Positions 26,071 to 43,900 of a DNA stretch of 64,000 nt are shown in pieces. Every line of letters starts with the position of its first letter. The stretch's first letter is position 1. The position numbers and the translations under genes are program-made. Below the pieces are notes generated by a model. The model was not told the DNA's origin. It made no database searches and saw only the letters and a list, made by a program, of their open reading frames with translations. Source of the DNA: Nemopilema nomurai (taxonomy: Eukaryota > Cnidaria > Scyphozoa > Rhizostomeae > Rhizostomatidae); the NCBI GenBank assembly GCA_003864495.1, contig ML133388.1, positions 2,953,809 to 3,017,808 on the forward strand, given 5' to 3'.

Positions 26071-27805
26071 TCTTGACTTTCTTCCACTCTGCGCTCCCTG
26101 TGATCTAACGTGGCAGTAACCTCGCTTTCACTTGCCAACACACTTGCCACTTCTATTAAAAGAAGCACTTGCCACTTCTATTTGACTTGCCCTTGCTATA
26201 TAATGACCATAGAAATGATAATACTGTCCAAGCCACGCAAGTTGGTGCAGGACAACTCACCCCCATTTGCTAGTAAGACAGTGAATTTACATGTTCAACA
26301 TGAATGAGACCGCCTAAATACAATGTAGCGAAGATGACAATCAGGTAAAGATATTGTCAGTAATGAGAAATCTTGCTTCTTTTCCAACATGTCTCCCATG
26401 GAATGCTTTCAAAAACCCACCCCTAATGTTCCTTGTGCAGTTCTGCAAAAGTTTAAGCTTGCTAAATACTTTTAAAATTGAGATATAAGACTTTTTAAGG
26501 TGATTCTGCAAATATAAATTAAACTAACAATCAATGTTTTTTCTAACTTATACAAACTTTCTTTCATGATCAGGTATAAGGGAATATCCATTTTATAGAT
26601 TTAAATTAACCAAATCTGTTTTCAAATATTAAAGCTGCTCACCGGAGCAAGCAAAGACAGAATGTATGCCGAGAAGAAGGCTTCCTAAATACTTTATATA
26701 CGAATTTGTGATGAATCTTAAGGACTTTAGTTCTTGCTATTCTAAATCCAATTCAATTTTTGAACATATTGGATTATTCGTCGTTTTCCGAAGTATAACT
26801 CTGTATATATCATTGGTGAGCAGGGCAGAAAATTTCTGGACACGTCAAAGCCAACCCTCATAAACATTTCTGACATTCTAACTACGAGCTCTATATTTTC
26901 CATCCGTTCGAATGGATCCAACCGGATACTCCAAAAACGCGCTATGAAAGCCATCCCTATTTCGAGACGTCTTTTCCTGATAAAGTGAACATCTGTTACA
27001 TCCTCTACACCTTTCGTAATTTAAAATGATTTCGCATGCTTTTTCACATTAGCTTTCTAGAGAAAATGGGGGTATTCTGTGGAGAATCATTTTCTTACGA
27101 GTTTTTCTTACTGTTATTCAAAACTTGATTTTGGTATTTGCACATAATAACCAAAAATGATAAACAAGTCTAATCAAGGAAATTATCTCTAGCTCAGTGT
27201 CTGAGTTCGTTTTTTTCATTAGTGGATATAGATAACGCAGCTTAATAGATTTGCTATTAAAGGTAAAGTCCTTTGCAAAGAGAATTGAAAGGGGATCAAA
27301 ACAAACGACGATTTAAATTGCAGCATCCTTGTTAAGAATATTTATCATAATTAATCTGTTGAAAATAACAAGCTCAGGTAAAGTAACTAGACTAAAATAT
27401 TGCAATGTTAGGGAAAGCCTTTGAAAAGAAATCAATGTAATGGCCAAAGCATATCTCCAATCATCAGTTGTTGAATAATGTGTTGGAGAAAAATGATTTG
27501 ACCAAAAAAATAAAAGAGCCTCTTGCCACACCAGTGCACTAATACAAAGAGGTTTCTAAAGCTTGTCAGGTGCCACTTGGATAAAAAAGTGAGGTAAGCG
27601 GAAAAGGGCACTTCGTGAATAATCGATGAACATGTAACACAGATTACCTGTATTATAAAAACAAAAACAATGGACGTAAAGTCAACAGCCAATCAACAGC
27701 CACCATTGACTTGCAATGTACACGATGCTTCAGTGATTTTACGTCATTGTAATCTTTGAATTGCTTGTACAAACATCGGCTACCAGGTTTTGTTTACTGG
27801 CAAAG
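26071..27805. other. Intergenic region between COPB2 (minus) and astacin gene A (plus)
   Basis: This 1.7 kb separates two divergently oriented genes. I see no convincing coding exon. The open frames here (for example at 26110, 26666 and 27432) are AT-rich, show no family resemblance, and lack splice context. A short direct repeat of CACTTGCCACTTCTATT sits at about 26143-26182. The region should hold the promoters of both flanking genes, but no clear TATA box stands out. Confidence 0.6.
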
Positions 27806-30800
27806 ATGCAGACGACATTGATAATTGGGGCTCTCTTGGCCCTTTTGGCCATCGCTTATGCAGAGAAGAAGAACCACGTGAAGGAGATATGTGGCAAAAG
27901 AGAAGGTGTTTAAGATATTTTGTTTTTAAGTGTGTTTTTGAAAAGTTATGATTAAAGTGCCTTTTCTACCATTTTTAAACATGTGCAGATAGGCATAGAG
28001 AAAATCGGAATTCACAAAAAAAGAAATTCTATCGAACGTGTATATTGATTAAATTGCATTAAAAATTTCTTTTTGGTCATTTCAACATACAGTTGATACT
28101 GATAACAAGTAAATCATTTCAATGTATAGTTTTATATTGAATTTTTAATCTACTAACAGAAAACACTTGAATGCAAATCGCTTGTTCTGCTAGTCAAATC
28201 ACTAATTGAAAGGCTATCTGTCGCCAGAGAAATTCTTCATTAGAAGCCTGTACTAGTGCTGCTTGGGAAGTGTTTAAACAAGGCATTAAGTTTGAGCACC
28301 ATAGTTGGACTATAAGCTTTGAGCAGTGTTTCTTGGTGAAGTCCTTCTCCGACTTTCTTCAAATAGAACAGTCCTGCACAAACAGCGGTTGCTGGTATCG
28401 AAGAGACATCCAGGTTAAAGTTTTTCAACCACTGAAATGTCAGTCAGAGCACAAAACGTATGCAGTGATCAAAAGACTGACAAATGTGGTAAAGATGACA
28501 AAAACAAAGCTAAGATAGAAGAGAAAGGTTGCTGAAAGCAACAACAATTGATTTCAGCTTGGTTTAAGTCTTGCTTTGATTTCGTCATTTCACGAAGCAG
28601 GTTCTCGATGCCTTGAGGTACTGGTTGAACAAAGCATGATCGCCTTTAAAGTCTAAAAACGCATAACGAGTAGCAAGGCACGTAGTTTCTGAACAATAAC
28701 TAAACACAATTAAACTTAAATCTAGCAATACTGTTTCACAACACCTTTAAGAATCGACATTCATTGAGAAAAATATTTGTTTTGTGCGTTTTTCATTTTC
28801 CTAGTTTAATACACTGTTCAATACCTGGTCTCCAGCTTTATGGCAAACCTAGCATCATTACTTAAAACTTGTAATACATGGTTTTAATTAGCAGAGTACA
28901 CTGGACAATAGATATTACATATTCGTTTTGAGTTTGCAAAATGGACATAAAAGGTGAAACAAGAATTCGTAAATTTGAATGATAAAAGCTTTTCTAGCTT
29001 TTCTGATCCAAACTCCATTACTTCTAAGTGTTTTCAAGAGCAGTCTCCTACAAGCAAAAACATATACTTGCTTAATATAGGTTGGAAGTAAGAAATCGTT
29101 CTGACCTGATACAGACGATTCAAAAATTTAAAAAATGAAGGCATTCAAAAATGTAGCGGATATTTGTAAAGATGGCACATCCCCAACCACTGCTTCAAAT
29201 CCCTCACTCTTTTGACATAGAACATGTGAGATTCACATAGTCCCAAGGTAGCATTACTCATCTCCAAAGTTTTCACAACTTTTTCTATAAGGCAGCAGTT
29301 TATTGCTCCCTTTCCTAGAAGTACTTATCAACACTAAAACGTGCTACGGTCCTAGATAATGGGTGTTGCAATCTACCAACCATCATGCAATAGAAAATCA
29401 ATCTTAATAAGACTCGTAATCAGTCCGTTCGACATGAAATCGAGTTTGGTATTTCGTTACAGGGGACAGACGACCAGAAACTGCGGAGGAACGAAAGGCG
29501 GAATCGAAAGCAGAAGAAAACAAGGATGATAAAGAAAAGGGTTTCTATTTACTCGTTTATAGTTTTATTTTATCATTTCTAGCTTTATCGTTCAGTTTTT
29601 ACTGTCCGATTTTTGCTAGTTTTAGCAAAAGGACTATCAAAATTATGTTTGTGCAAAGCCTAATTTGAGAATTATTGAATTTGCAACCGGTGTTTGAAAA
29701 ATGAGTAGTAAAAAATCTAGCAATGTTTAAAGATATTTTAATGTACAAAACAGTTTAGTAAGTTTGAAACAGAAATGCAAAGTTTTCTGATAAACTTATG
29801 CTAACCTCGGATAATTTTTAGTTTTCTGCTAGTGTTGACAAAGACGTTTACAAATATCAACAAAGTTATCTTATACCAAAACCTTAGCCGTGGTAAAATT
29901 TGAAATGTTCTCGAACACGATTTAAGATGAACACTACTGCGATCTTTATTTTCAACTCCTCTTATACATTTGTTCCCTTCATTTCCTTGCCTTTAGGAAA
30001 GTTTTTCCACCAAGGAGATATTAGGCTCACAGATAAACAAAAGAAAGAGTTAGAAGCGCTCCAAAAAGCTGCAGGGAGAAAGGATGTCATCCACTACGCA
30101 TCATCAAAGTGGGATGACCAAACAGTTTATTACAATTTGGACGCAACTCTCGGTAAATAAGATTCGCTAAAGAAATCTCTTTATAACAGGAATGAGTTTA
30201 TAGTGGCAGCAATTATTGCATCTACCTAAGAATGCATGAATTCTGGATCTGCACATACCTTTGCTTATATAAGCACAACGTGATACAAACTCGCAAATAT
30301 CAATAATTAGCATCTGATTTGGGTATGACTGTTGAAAGGAATTAACGTGATTGTGTTGTCTGGGGATTTTTCAATGAAAATTAATGCCAGTTCACTCTAC
30401 ATAGCACACTTTGTCAGGAAAGAACTGTAGTCGAATATATAACATAGAAGGAAGTCTAATAGTAGATAACACTATTTATCAATTTTAGATCAAAAAGGAA
30501 AGGATTCCATCTTGGCTGCTATTCGAGATCTTGAGGAGTACACATGCCTGGTTTTTGTGGAGAACTCGAATGTAACCCATTATATCAATTTCAAGAAGGA
30601 TCAAGGGTAACGTTCATTTTCACCTTCCTTGCATATAAAAATTAATGCCTCACACAGAGATAATACTGTTTTAGCCTGTTATTATTACCTTGGAAGAAAA
30701 CTTAAAAAAGAACGGCGTTTCAATAAGAGTTGAGAAATGCTTTGCAAAATATTTATTTTTTACGTACCTTACTGACATTCCAAATAACCTATTCTTTGAA

Positions 30801-32782
30801 AAGTTGAAGGATTGATGATAATGTTACAAAGTATTAGATATTCTGGTTTTTCACAGGGAAGTGCTTTAGAGAATCTTTGGAGTAACGACTTTAAGGAAGG
30901 GCAATAATTTCTCAAAGAGGGCTGTTCATAATGGCAGCTGTGGGTGCGTGAATGGAACTGTTAACGGGGAGGGGTGGCAAAAGGGGGGAGGGGACCACCC
31001 TTTAAATGCATAAACCCTAACTTTCTCTCTAATAAGTATAGTTGGTTAAGAGCGGTGCGTGACCAAGGCCCTGTGCCAAGATATTTGGCAAGTCTCGTAC
31101 TCTATAATGCTTTCAGTATATATATATATGTAATAAAAATAATGAATAATTTGTTTAAAGTTGGCATACTAAATGAACGTCTAATAGCTACAAAGAAGCT
31201 AATTAAGACCAACTATGTTAAAAATGTCTAAGGAATAATAATCTAAATAAACCTAACCCAGCAATAAATATTTTACATAATCTACAGTCGCAATACACAG
31301 GGTGTGCTCTTATTTCTTTTTTAAATCTTGCCAATGATTTGGACTCTCTTATACTGCGAGGTAGTGTTTGCCAAAGTTTTGACCTAAATATCTCACAGTT
31401 TCTATACCATGCGAGGTTGTCCTGGTTTTTGGAATGCAAAGATTTGAACAGTTGTTTTGTGGTACAAAATTTGAATATGGCTTTGAAAAAAGCAAACATT
31501 TACGTCATACTTAAAGCCAAATGCAAAGATTATTTCTAGTCGTTTATTGGTTATGACTCGCTCAGAACTGTATTATAAACTGCTGTTGTTGTTGCTTTCA
31601 GTTGTTGGTCTTACGTCGGTCGGCTACCAGCGTACTACGTTGAATTGGGATATGAACAGACTGTGTCAATTGGCGAGGGTTGTCAGTACAAGGGAACAGC
31701 GATTCACGAGATCATGCATGCCATTGGCTTTTTTCACGAACATTCGCGTAACGACAGAGATTCTTACGTGGCAGTCCAATACGAAAACATAGATCTCCGT
31801 AAGTCAACTTGTTTCATTTTTATTTTTGAACGAAATGGCTGACCAGCAAGTAATTCTGACGAAGAAATATGCTAGAGCTTTCCTTTAGAAAAATACACTC
31901 TTCGGATCAGAAACTTTATACATTGCAGTAGACTAGTCCACAGGATAGAGAAATGGCAGAAAGGACATTAATGTTGATATACCTTGTGAAGCTTTGTTAT
32001 GCCAGAATCTCGTTTTCATTAGTAATCTCGTTTGCGCGCCAACATACAATGGGAGTTACGAATAATTAGCCTGGCTAACCTCGTTTTCAAGTTGGCCGGC
32101 GTGCAAAACTTTTCTTAACAACAAAAGTAACGAATGTCCCTTCTGCCTACCTCCGTTCAGTGGACTAAATGCATAAGGTTTTTTAAATAGAAAATATGGT
32201 ACATAGATGAAGTATAGAGAACAGGGCATTTAGCTCAAACATTACACAAGTACAAAGCAATTCTAGTGACAGGAGGGGTGAACACACAAGAGTACTTTGC
32301 CACCTTGATGTAAAAAAGTGAACCATGATTAATTTTTCCCGCTTGCAATTACAGCCATGCACAGTCAGTTTTCCAAAGATGCCAATCAAATAAGCCTGGG
32401 CGTTGCCTATGACTACAACAGCATTATGCACTACCCAGACTGGGCATTCAGCAAGAACGGCCTGCCCACGCTGAAGGCCATTGGGGACTCGGCCGGGGCG
32501 GAGATCGGGCAGAGAGATGGCCTAACCGCAGGGGATATCGAGCAGGTGAGAAAGTACTATCAGTGCGACGAAGCAGTAGCGCAGAGGCGGTCATTCAGGA
32601 AGGCGCTGAAGAGAACGGTGGATTCCGCGCGGAAGACGAAGGACAAGGCTGGTGGCGAATGCGAGGCAAATTTCAAGAAGGAAGAACCGAAAAAGGAAGA
32701 GAAAGAGAAGAAGAAGGAAGAAAAGAAGAAGGACAAGGACGAGAAGAAGCCCAAAACGCAGGACAGCGAGGCACAGAGTTAA
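27806..32782 (+). CDS. Astacin-family secreted zinc metalloprotease A, complete
   Basis: Six exons: 27806-27905, 29463-29540, 29997-30152, 30489-30606, 31602-31798, 32355-32782, giving 358 aa. Intron phases are 1,1,1,2,1. Residues 1-19 form a signal peptide (hydrophobic LIIGALLALLAIAYA). A short Lys/Glu-rich exon follows. The propeptide carries an FHQGDI-type aspartate switch, whose Asp in this family occupies the catalytic zinc until cleavage. The catalytic exon has HEIMHAIGFFHEHSRNDRD (HExxH at 186-190), the full astacin zinc motif. The Met-turn SIMHY is at 239-243. Four Cys sit in the usual positions (YTC, GCW, GCQ, YQC). The last about 80 residues are a Lys/Glu-rich charged tail, not the EGF/CUB domains seen in tolloids. 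The donors of exons 1 and 2 (GTGTTT, GTTTCT) are weak. The protein is expected to be an active secreted protease; its substrate is unknown. AATAAA occurs at 33055-33060, about 270 bp downstream. Confidence 0.92.
28240..28652 (-). other. Possible minus-strand coding remnant inside gene A intron 1
   Basis: Two short minus-strand open stretches, 28431-28240 and 28652-28585, are each preceded by an AG acceptor-like site. The first reads as a 63-residue peptide containing IPATAVCAGLFYLKKVGEGL and ends in a stop. The second, containing FKGDHALFNQYLKASRTCF, also ends in a stop. Amino-acid composition looks protein-like rather than random AT-rich translation. I do not recognise the family, and two in-frame stops argue for a broken copy or for chance. 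A protein search would decide. Confidence 0.25.
31218..31499 (-). mobile_element. LINE (non-LTR retrotransposon) 3'-end fragment, minus strand
   Basis: The minus strand reads a 93-codon frame. Its middle resembles the C-terminal end of LINE reverse-transcriptase ORFs, with a phrase of the type W-x-x-LP-x-x-I-R-x-S-x-S-x-x-x-F-K (WQTLPRSIRESKSLARFKK), followed by a Cys-containing end (CDCRLCK). The catalytic YADD region is absent, so this is a truncated copy. It lies in intron 4 of gene A, antisense to the host gene, just before the acceptor of the HExxH exon. Confidence 0.6.
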
Positions 32783-32989
32783 GGGACAGAAGCATGGGCC
32801 CTTGTCATGGGTTAACAACACTCTATGAGTGACTACCATTTTTAGGGAATTCTAGAAATTCAATTATTCAAGGAAAGATTAAATGGTGCAATGAAAAAAC
32901 GATAAATGGTTTTATCTATGGCTTGTATTACTTTCGGGATACAAAATGGCTTTTGGAGTACTTTTTGTTACTTTTAGTCTGGTAAAGAG

Positions 32990-33310
32990 AGATGATGGCA
33001 GAAAAGGTGGGGGGGGGGGGGGATAATTCTAGAAAAATCGGGAGGAATCAGGGGAATAAAGTTTAAGTAAGGAAGAATAAATTTGAAAGGTGTCAAGAAA
33101 GGTCGGGAGACTATGAGAACAATCGGGGACAAGATGAGAGAAGAAGGGAAAAAATGAGTAAGGATGAGAAAAAGGTAAGAAGAGTGGCAAAAGGTAAGAA
33201 AGGGCAAGAAAAACTGTGGAATGGTGCGATAAGGTTAACAATTTTGAGAGTAGTCGAAAGCAGTAGAATGAAGTCGAAAGAAGTTGAGACACGTTGAGAG
33301 TCACTGGTCT
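32990..33310. repeat. Purine-rich strand-asymmetric tract with G14 run
   Basis: For about 300 bp the plus strand is strongly A/G-rich with few C or T. It opens with 14 consecutive G at 33009-33022, then shows loosely repeated GAGAAAA/GGTAAGAA blocks. The complement gives long spurious Leu/Phe/Ser/Pro frames. It starts about 200 bp after the gene A stop codon and may include its 3' UTR. Confidence 0.75.
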
Positions 33311-34252
33311 TCGCACCTGGTTTGCGGTACATCACTTACTCGTTAAAAACTAGTACTATGTTTTATCACATTGTATATATTTAATCGAAGTAAGCAAGCC
33401 AGCATAATCGGACATGTGCCACAGAACATAGCTAGTATCAAGGAACCATGGAGCACAACCCAACGCTTTCTATTTTAGTAACAGGGTGGGTGATACCGCA
33501 AAATGGTTGAGTTCTTGACAGAATCCCGAATTGAAGTTCAAGACACTATGAAAAGTACCACATACAATACCAATGGGGTCTAGATGATTAATGGTTAGTG
33601 AATAGACAGTATAATCTAGCAAGAATGATTACTCTGTTTTGAGGATATACTTTCAGCTACAGGCATTCTTGTCTCGAAGGAAGAATTCAACAATATTTAT
33701 AAAGCAAATAGCAATACCATATTTAGGCCAACATAACAAAATGGCCGACTGCGCGATAAACGTATCTGGAAATAGTGTGTTACGAATGTGTGAAGGCTTC
33801 ATTTGAAATTATGCGTTATTACTTCAACCAGATCAACCCTTGCCATCTTGACACGGTGAATTTTCAATCAGTGTACAACAATGAATTATATATGTCAGAA
33901 TACATGTATAGGAATTTAACACCATGCCTCAGACATTGTGCAACACTAGCAAAGGTAAATTTGCCCTATGCCATCAAACACCTCATAATGCGTATAACCA
34001 GGAAAAGATAGCTGATAAAAAGGCAAAGTTCGCTTCTAGATTCACATAGTCTTGAAAAGGCTAGGAAGAATTATCTCTAACGGTATCATTTTGCGAAGTA
34101 ATTGTTTACGATTCGAATCTTTTCACGGATAGTTACAGGTTGTTTGCAAGGTTAGGCTCTCTAGCGTGAACACTTGATTTGCACTGTTTTCTACTTCAAG
34201 GAATGCCGTGCTGGTACAAAGGGGTACATTGCATCGAGAGCCAACCATCAAG
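33311..34252. other. Intergenic region between genes A and B
   Basis: No coding exon, RNA gene or clear repeat was recognised. The frame at 33775-34011 lacks family resemblance. The 5' UTR and promoter of gene B should lie at the right end. Confidence 0.5.
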
Positions 34253-39400
<5,148 letters not shown>

Positions 39401-40999
39401 TATAAAGTTCATTGGGGTTCTCGTTTCTATGAAATCTCAGTTGTATACAGAAGTTAACAATTGATGTACAGTTTATTAAGCTTGTTTTATTATCAAGACT
39501 TGAATGTGACTGTGAAATGAAATTCGTTATTCTCGTGTAAAACTCTCATCAAGACAACAATAGCAACAAAATGTGCAAAGAGTAAAGACGATCGATTTAC
39601 TATCACTGCTATGGATTTATTCTTCTCAGAAAATTTTTAGCTGGAGCTAGTAATGTAATATGAGTGAGAAAATATTGGGAATGTTTTACATCTCTCTTGA
39701 AAATGATTATTCCAGACATTGAAATCAAATAACTGGGTATAATTCCGATAAAATCTGTGGCGAAAATCAGTGAACTGTTACGGAAAATCTCTTTCTTCTG
39801 TTGATTGCAAATTTTCAAAAATTAGAATGAGAAGTGAAAGTTTGATTATTAGCAATATTAGCAACAATACCAGAGTAAATGCCCAAAGCTTGCAATTGTT
39901 TTAAATGCGTTGTGGGGTGATGCCAGATTTCAAAATGGATTCAAAAGTTCTTAATTGATGGTAATTGAAATGGCAGTGAAAAGATACCAAAACCACAGGA
40001 GCCATACTGTTTCAGCATACAGTTTCTATAAAAGATTGTTTATATAGGTAAAAATTTCATATAGCAAATTGCTGAAAAGCAAAGTGCTTTATTATCAACA
40101 ATGGTCTGAATTTCGATTAAATCCTTTAAACCTTAGAGACTCGCATATTGTTTAGACATTTCGGAAAGGTAAACAACTTTGCTCGTGAAAGGAGAATGTC
40201 TTACTGAGACTAACCTCAAACCACCGAGATATCGGCTGCCTGACTGACTAATTTCCTACGAGAAAGCCCGGCTAGAAAGTTTGCATTCAATACGTTCAAA
40301 TAGCCTACAATCACGTGGTGTTTTTGCCTGCGAGGCAAGCTGGCTTGGTTATAGAGCACTTCTGCGAAGGCCTTCTTGATGTGAACAGGCTCTTAGAAGT
40401 TTTACTGTGATAAAGGGGTTCTAAGATTCTACTGACTATGCGTATATATATATGTTTATATATATATATCAGCTACATATGCATAGTCAGTAGAATCTTA
40501 TATATATAATATATATAATATAATATAATCATATATATAATATATATAATATATAATTGAATATAATAATATAGTATATATATTTGTTTATATATATCTA
40601 TATAAACTACAATTACACTACAGTCTTTTGCTATTTCTATATAACACTATAGGTTGTCTTCTGATTTACAAAGCTTTTTACTTTGCATTCCTGTAAGCGC
40701 ATGTACGAGTACATTGCTACATCTTCAAAGCTGCATATGTCTCTTTCAAAATAAACCAACTGTAGCAAGTTCCCTGTTTCAAATGCCGGAAGACGCGCGC
40801 CTCTTTTAAGCTTGCGCAGTGACTACTCAACCATGATCTTCGACCACGACACCAGTAGATTTCAGCTACAGTAAATCGAACAGAACCATTCCTGTTCATC
40901 AAAAATCGCGATTGGCAGGTTGATTGTCTAGATTAAACCCATAATAGATAATTCCATGGAGATTCTGAACAAATCACAAGAGAGCTGACCAATTCAGAG
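39401..40999. other. Intergenic region between genes B and C
   Basis: No coding sequence recognised. The region holds a very AT-rich tract at about 40440-40612 and a perfect foldback hairpin (annotated separately). Frames on the minus strand here (for example 40717-40902) have no visible family features. Confidence 0.6.
40422..40500. repeat. Perfect 20-bp inverted repeat around a TA-rich loop
   Basis: The left arm at 40422-40441 reads TAAGATTCTACTGACTATGC. The right arm at 40481-40500 is its exact reverse complement. The 39-nt loop is mostly TA. TA-rich sequence continues right of the right arm to about 40612. This is a foldback structure such as a small MITE-like element or cruciform-prone site. 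Confidence 0.9.
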
Positions 41000-43900
41000 A
41001 TGAATGCAGCACGTGTTGAGGTTTGCTTCCTCCTGTTAATATTATCAGCGGTGAATTTGGTGAAAGCAGATACGGAATACGAAATTGAAGAACAGGGTTG
41101 CATTGATAATAAACATGGAATTTTCACGGATGTTTGCAGCGGGCAAGCAGATCAAGAACTTGCAGGTAGGCTGAGCTGGTTTCTAAATCACACAGGGAAA
41201 TGTGAACGACATAACCCCAAACATCCTTCGCTAACAATGCTGTCACTTCAATTATAACATTTGAGTTTTTTGGTAAGAATCGGAGATGTTTGTTGAATAA
41301 TATTTACTTGTAAGTTCTTATCAGATTGTACATAAAGAATGCCGAGTGTCTGATTAAATTTCAGCAACGACTGCAGGAGTGAAGACATTTTGTTGGTTTT
41401 ACAAAAACCATGATAATCTGGAAAACAGCTATAGGGGTCTTCTATTTCATGACCTCAGAAAAGAAAGTAATACAAATTTGATATGGTAACATTTTAGTGT
41501 GGTAGTTTTTGAGCAAGATGTCTATTGAATCTACTCTTTCACACACTTCTTCAAGAAGTCATAAAAAAGAAAACTTTTCCTTTGCACTTTTAAATAACAA
41601 TTAAACCGGGATCCTTCCTTGATTTTGTAGCTTATATTTTGTTTAATAATGTTCCGAGACTCCTTCGAAAGTTGAGAAACCAACATAGTCTAAATATATG
41701 AATTAAAGGCAAGAAAATTGCAGATAGAAAAAATATGCTACTAACCAAAATTTCAACAAATAGCTTTTCGTTAAATAGAATGGTATAAACTGCAAAGAAG
41801 ACAGGTGTTTGGGAAAATAATTTCGTTCAATAAAGTGAAAGTAAACACTGGCTTGCCTTTGCTCATTTTCTCTTCTGTCAATATTATCTATTGAATACCT
41901 CGTATGATATTTTGGCTATTGCAACTTGCAGTATTTAGAATTGTAATAAAATTTATTTCAATCCGGATGTGAACTTTTTGATAAAGTATTTCAGAACACT
42001 TTAAACGTACTTTTTTATTCAAACAGAATTGAAATCGAATCAGTTCGAGGACAGCTTTGTCCTTTCAAAAAAGCAACAAGAATTTCTCGAAGCGAGGCGG
42101 GATGATGACGTCACCGAGCCAGCACAAGGGCGAGTGGTTATTAACAATGTGGAGTCGGACGTTTTCGAACTTTGGCCAGCAGGCAAGAAGATCCCATACG
42201 AGATAGACGACAGTATTGACGATGGTATGCAGTCTGTGTTTAATCCTTTATTTTCAGTATTCTGCCATTAAACCTTGCTGCTATTCTACCAATGTGTCAT
42301 TTACCAACAACAGAAACAGAGCAGAACCAACAAGGCTATAGGTCTTCAGTTACTTACACGACAAGGGAATTAAAAGTTGGCTTGTAAAATTTATCCGCAA
42401 CAAAAGTTATTACCTTCAAGTTATTACGAGCTTATAGTTGTTCAAACAAACAAGGACCCAATTGACCTTGGCAAATGTGCAAACCAGATTTGCTTTTTCG
42501 GTTTCAATAGGCCAAGGTTTCAAATCCCTCGTTTGAATCTTGTGGCTAAGAACGTTAGCTAAAATTCTGAATCTTACAGCGGCTATAAGAACATTGAAAT
42601 CATCAGCAAATTATTTCCTAATATTCCTAATATCTAATAATGATTATTTCCTAAAAGAAATATTTTTGAAGCAGTGATTATATTAAATTGACTAGAGTAT
42701 TTGAGATAATATAAGAGCAGGAAGTAGCTCAGAAGTGGCAATTTACTGCAGCAAAGTTCGTCACTATTTTTCACATGATTATTTGAAATTCATAAATGAA
42801 AGAAGCGCTTTGGTAAGACAGACATATTGAACTCCAATGTAAATCTCAGTATGCTAACATGTATCGTTTCAGCAAACATTCTATAAAAAGTTTGTGCACT
42901 TTAAATCATTCTTTCTTACCAACAGAAACGAAAACGACAATATCAGAAGCAATAGCTGATATTGAAAAGCTCACGTGTGTTAAGTTTCAAAAGAGGGAAA
43001 AGGGAAAAGACAAATTCTTTCTGACATTTTTCAAAGGAAAGGGGTATGCTAGAATTCATCACAATTTGAAGATTTAATTTGGGCAAGGATAAATAACAAC
43101 ATGCCTATTTATTTGTTTATGAAATTGCACGTTAAATTTGCAATATCTTGTAAGCTATACTTAGCTCATTCTTGCAAGCATCAAAAGAAATAAAGAATTT
43201 ATAATTCTAATAGCTTTTTTTCCCTAAACCAAGACTGCGTAAGTGTTATGTCCGTTCTAAAAAGGCTCCATTTAATTGAGATGAGGTTGTTCAAAAGAAA
43301 ATGAAAATTTTACGTGAGAACCACAGAAATGGTAAATGTTAAATGTGAAATGGTAAATCCTCACTTCACAGTTGCTGGTCATTTATCGGGATGAGGAAGG
43401 ACAAAGAGAATGTTGGTCAAAAGATTTCTATAGGCGATGGCTGTGGAAAGAAAGGCGAAGTGCTCCACCAAATAATGCACGCATTCGGATTCCTTAACGA
43501 ACACAATCGAGAAGACAGAGATATATACGTAGAAATCAACTGGGAAAATATCATACCCGGTAAGTACCATATATTGCTTTGGCTATAAAAGAAGCTGTGA
43601 AGGATGATGATTAAGGGCAAGCAGCAATCTTATGCACCAAACACTTTACAGCTATCCTAGGAGGTACAAAGCTCAAGAAAGGTATTTCTAGATTACAGCT
43701 TTTCTTTGTCTCATTATGTATTTGCAGACCTCTAAACGTCATTCAAAAGTGATCTTTTGCTTTAAACGTGGGAGAAGGTGGGGACATATCAGGGGCGGAT
43801 TTAACGTGAGTTCCGTGAGTTCATAAACTTAGTCAAAATTTCATAGATTTGTCTCCGAGAATAGAATAAGGATAATCGAAATCATTCCAAAATCTTTTCC

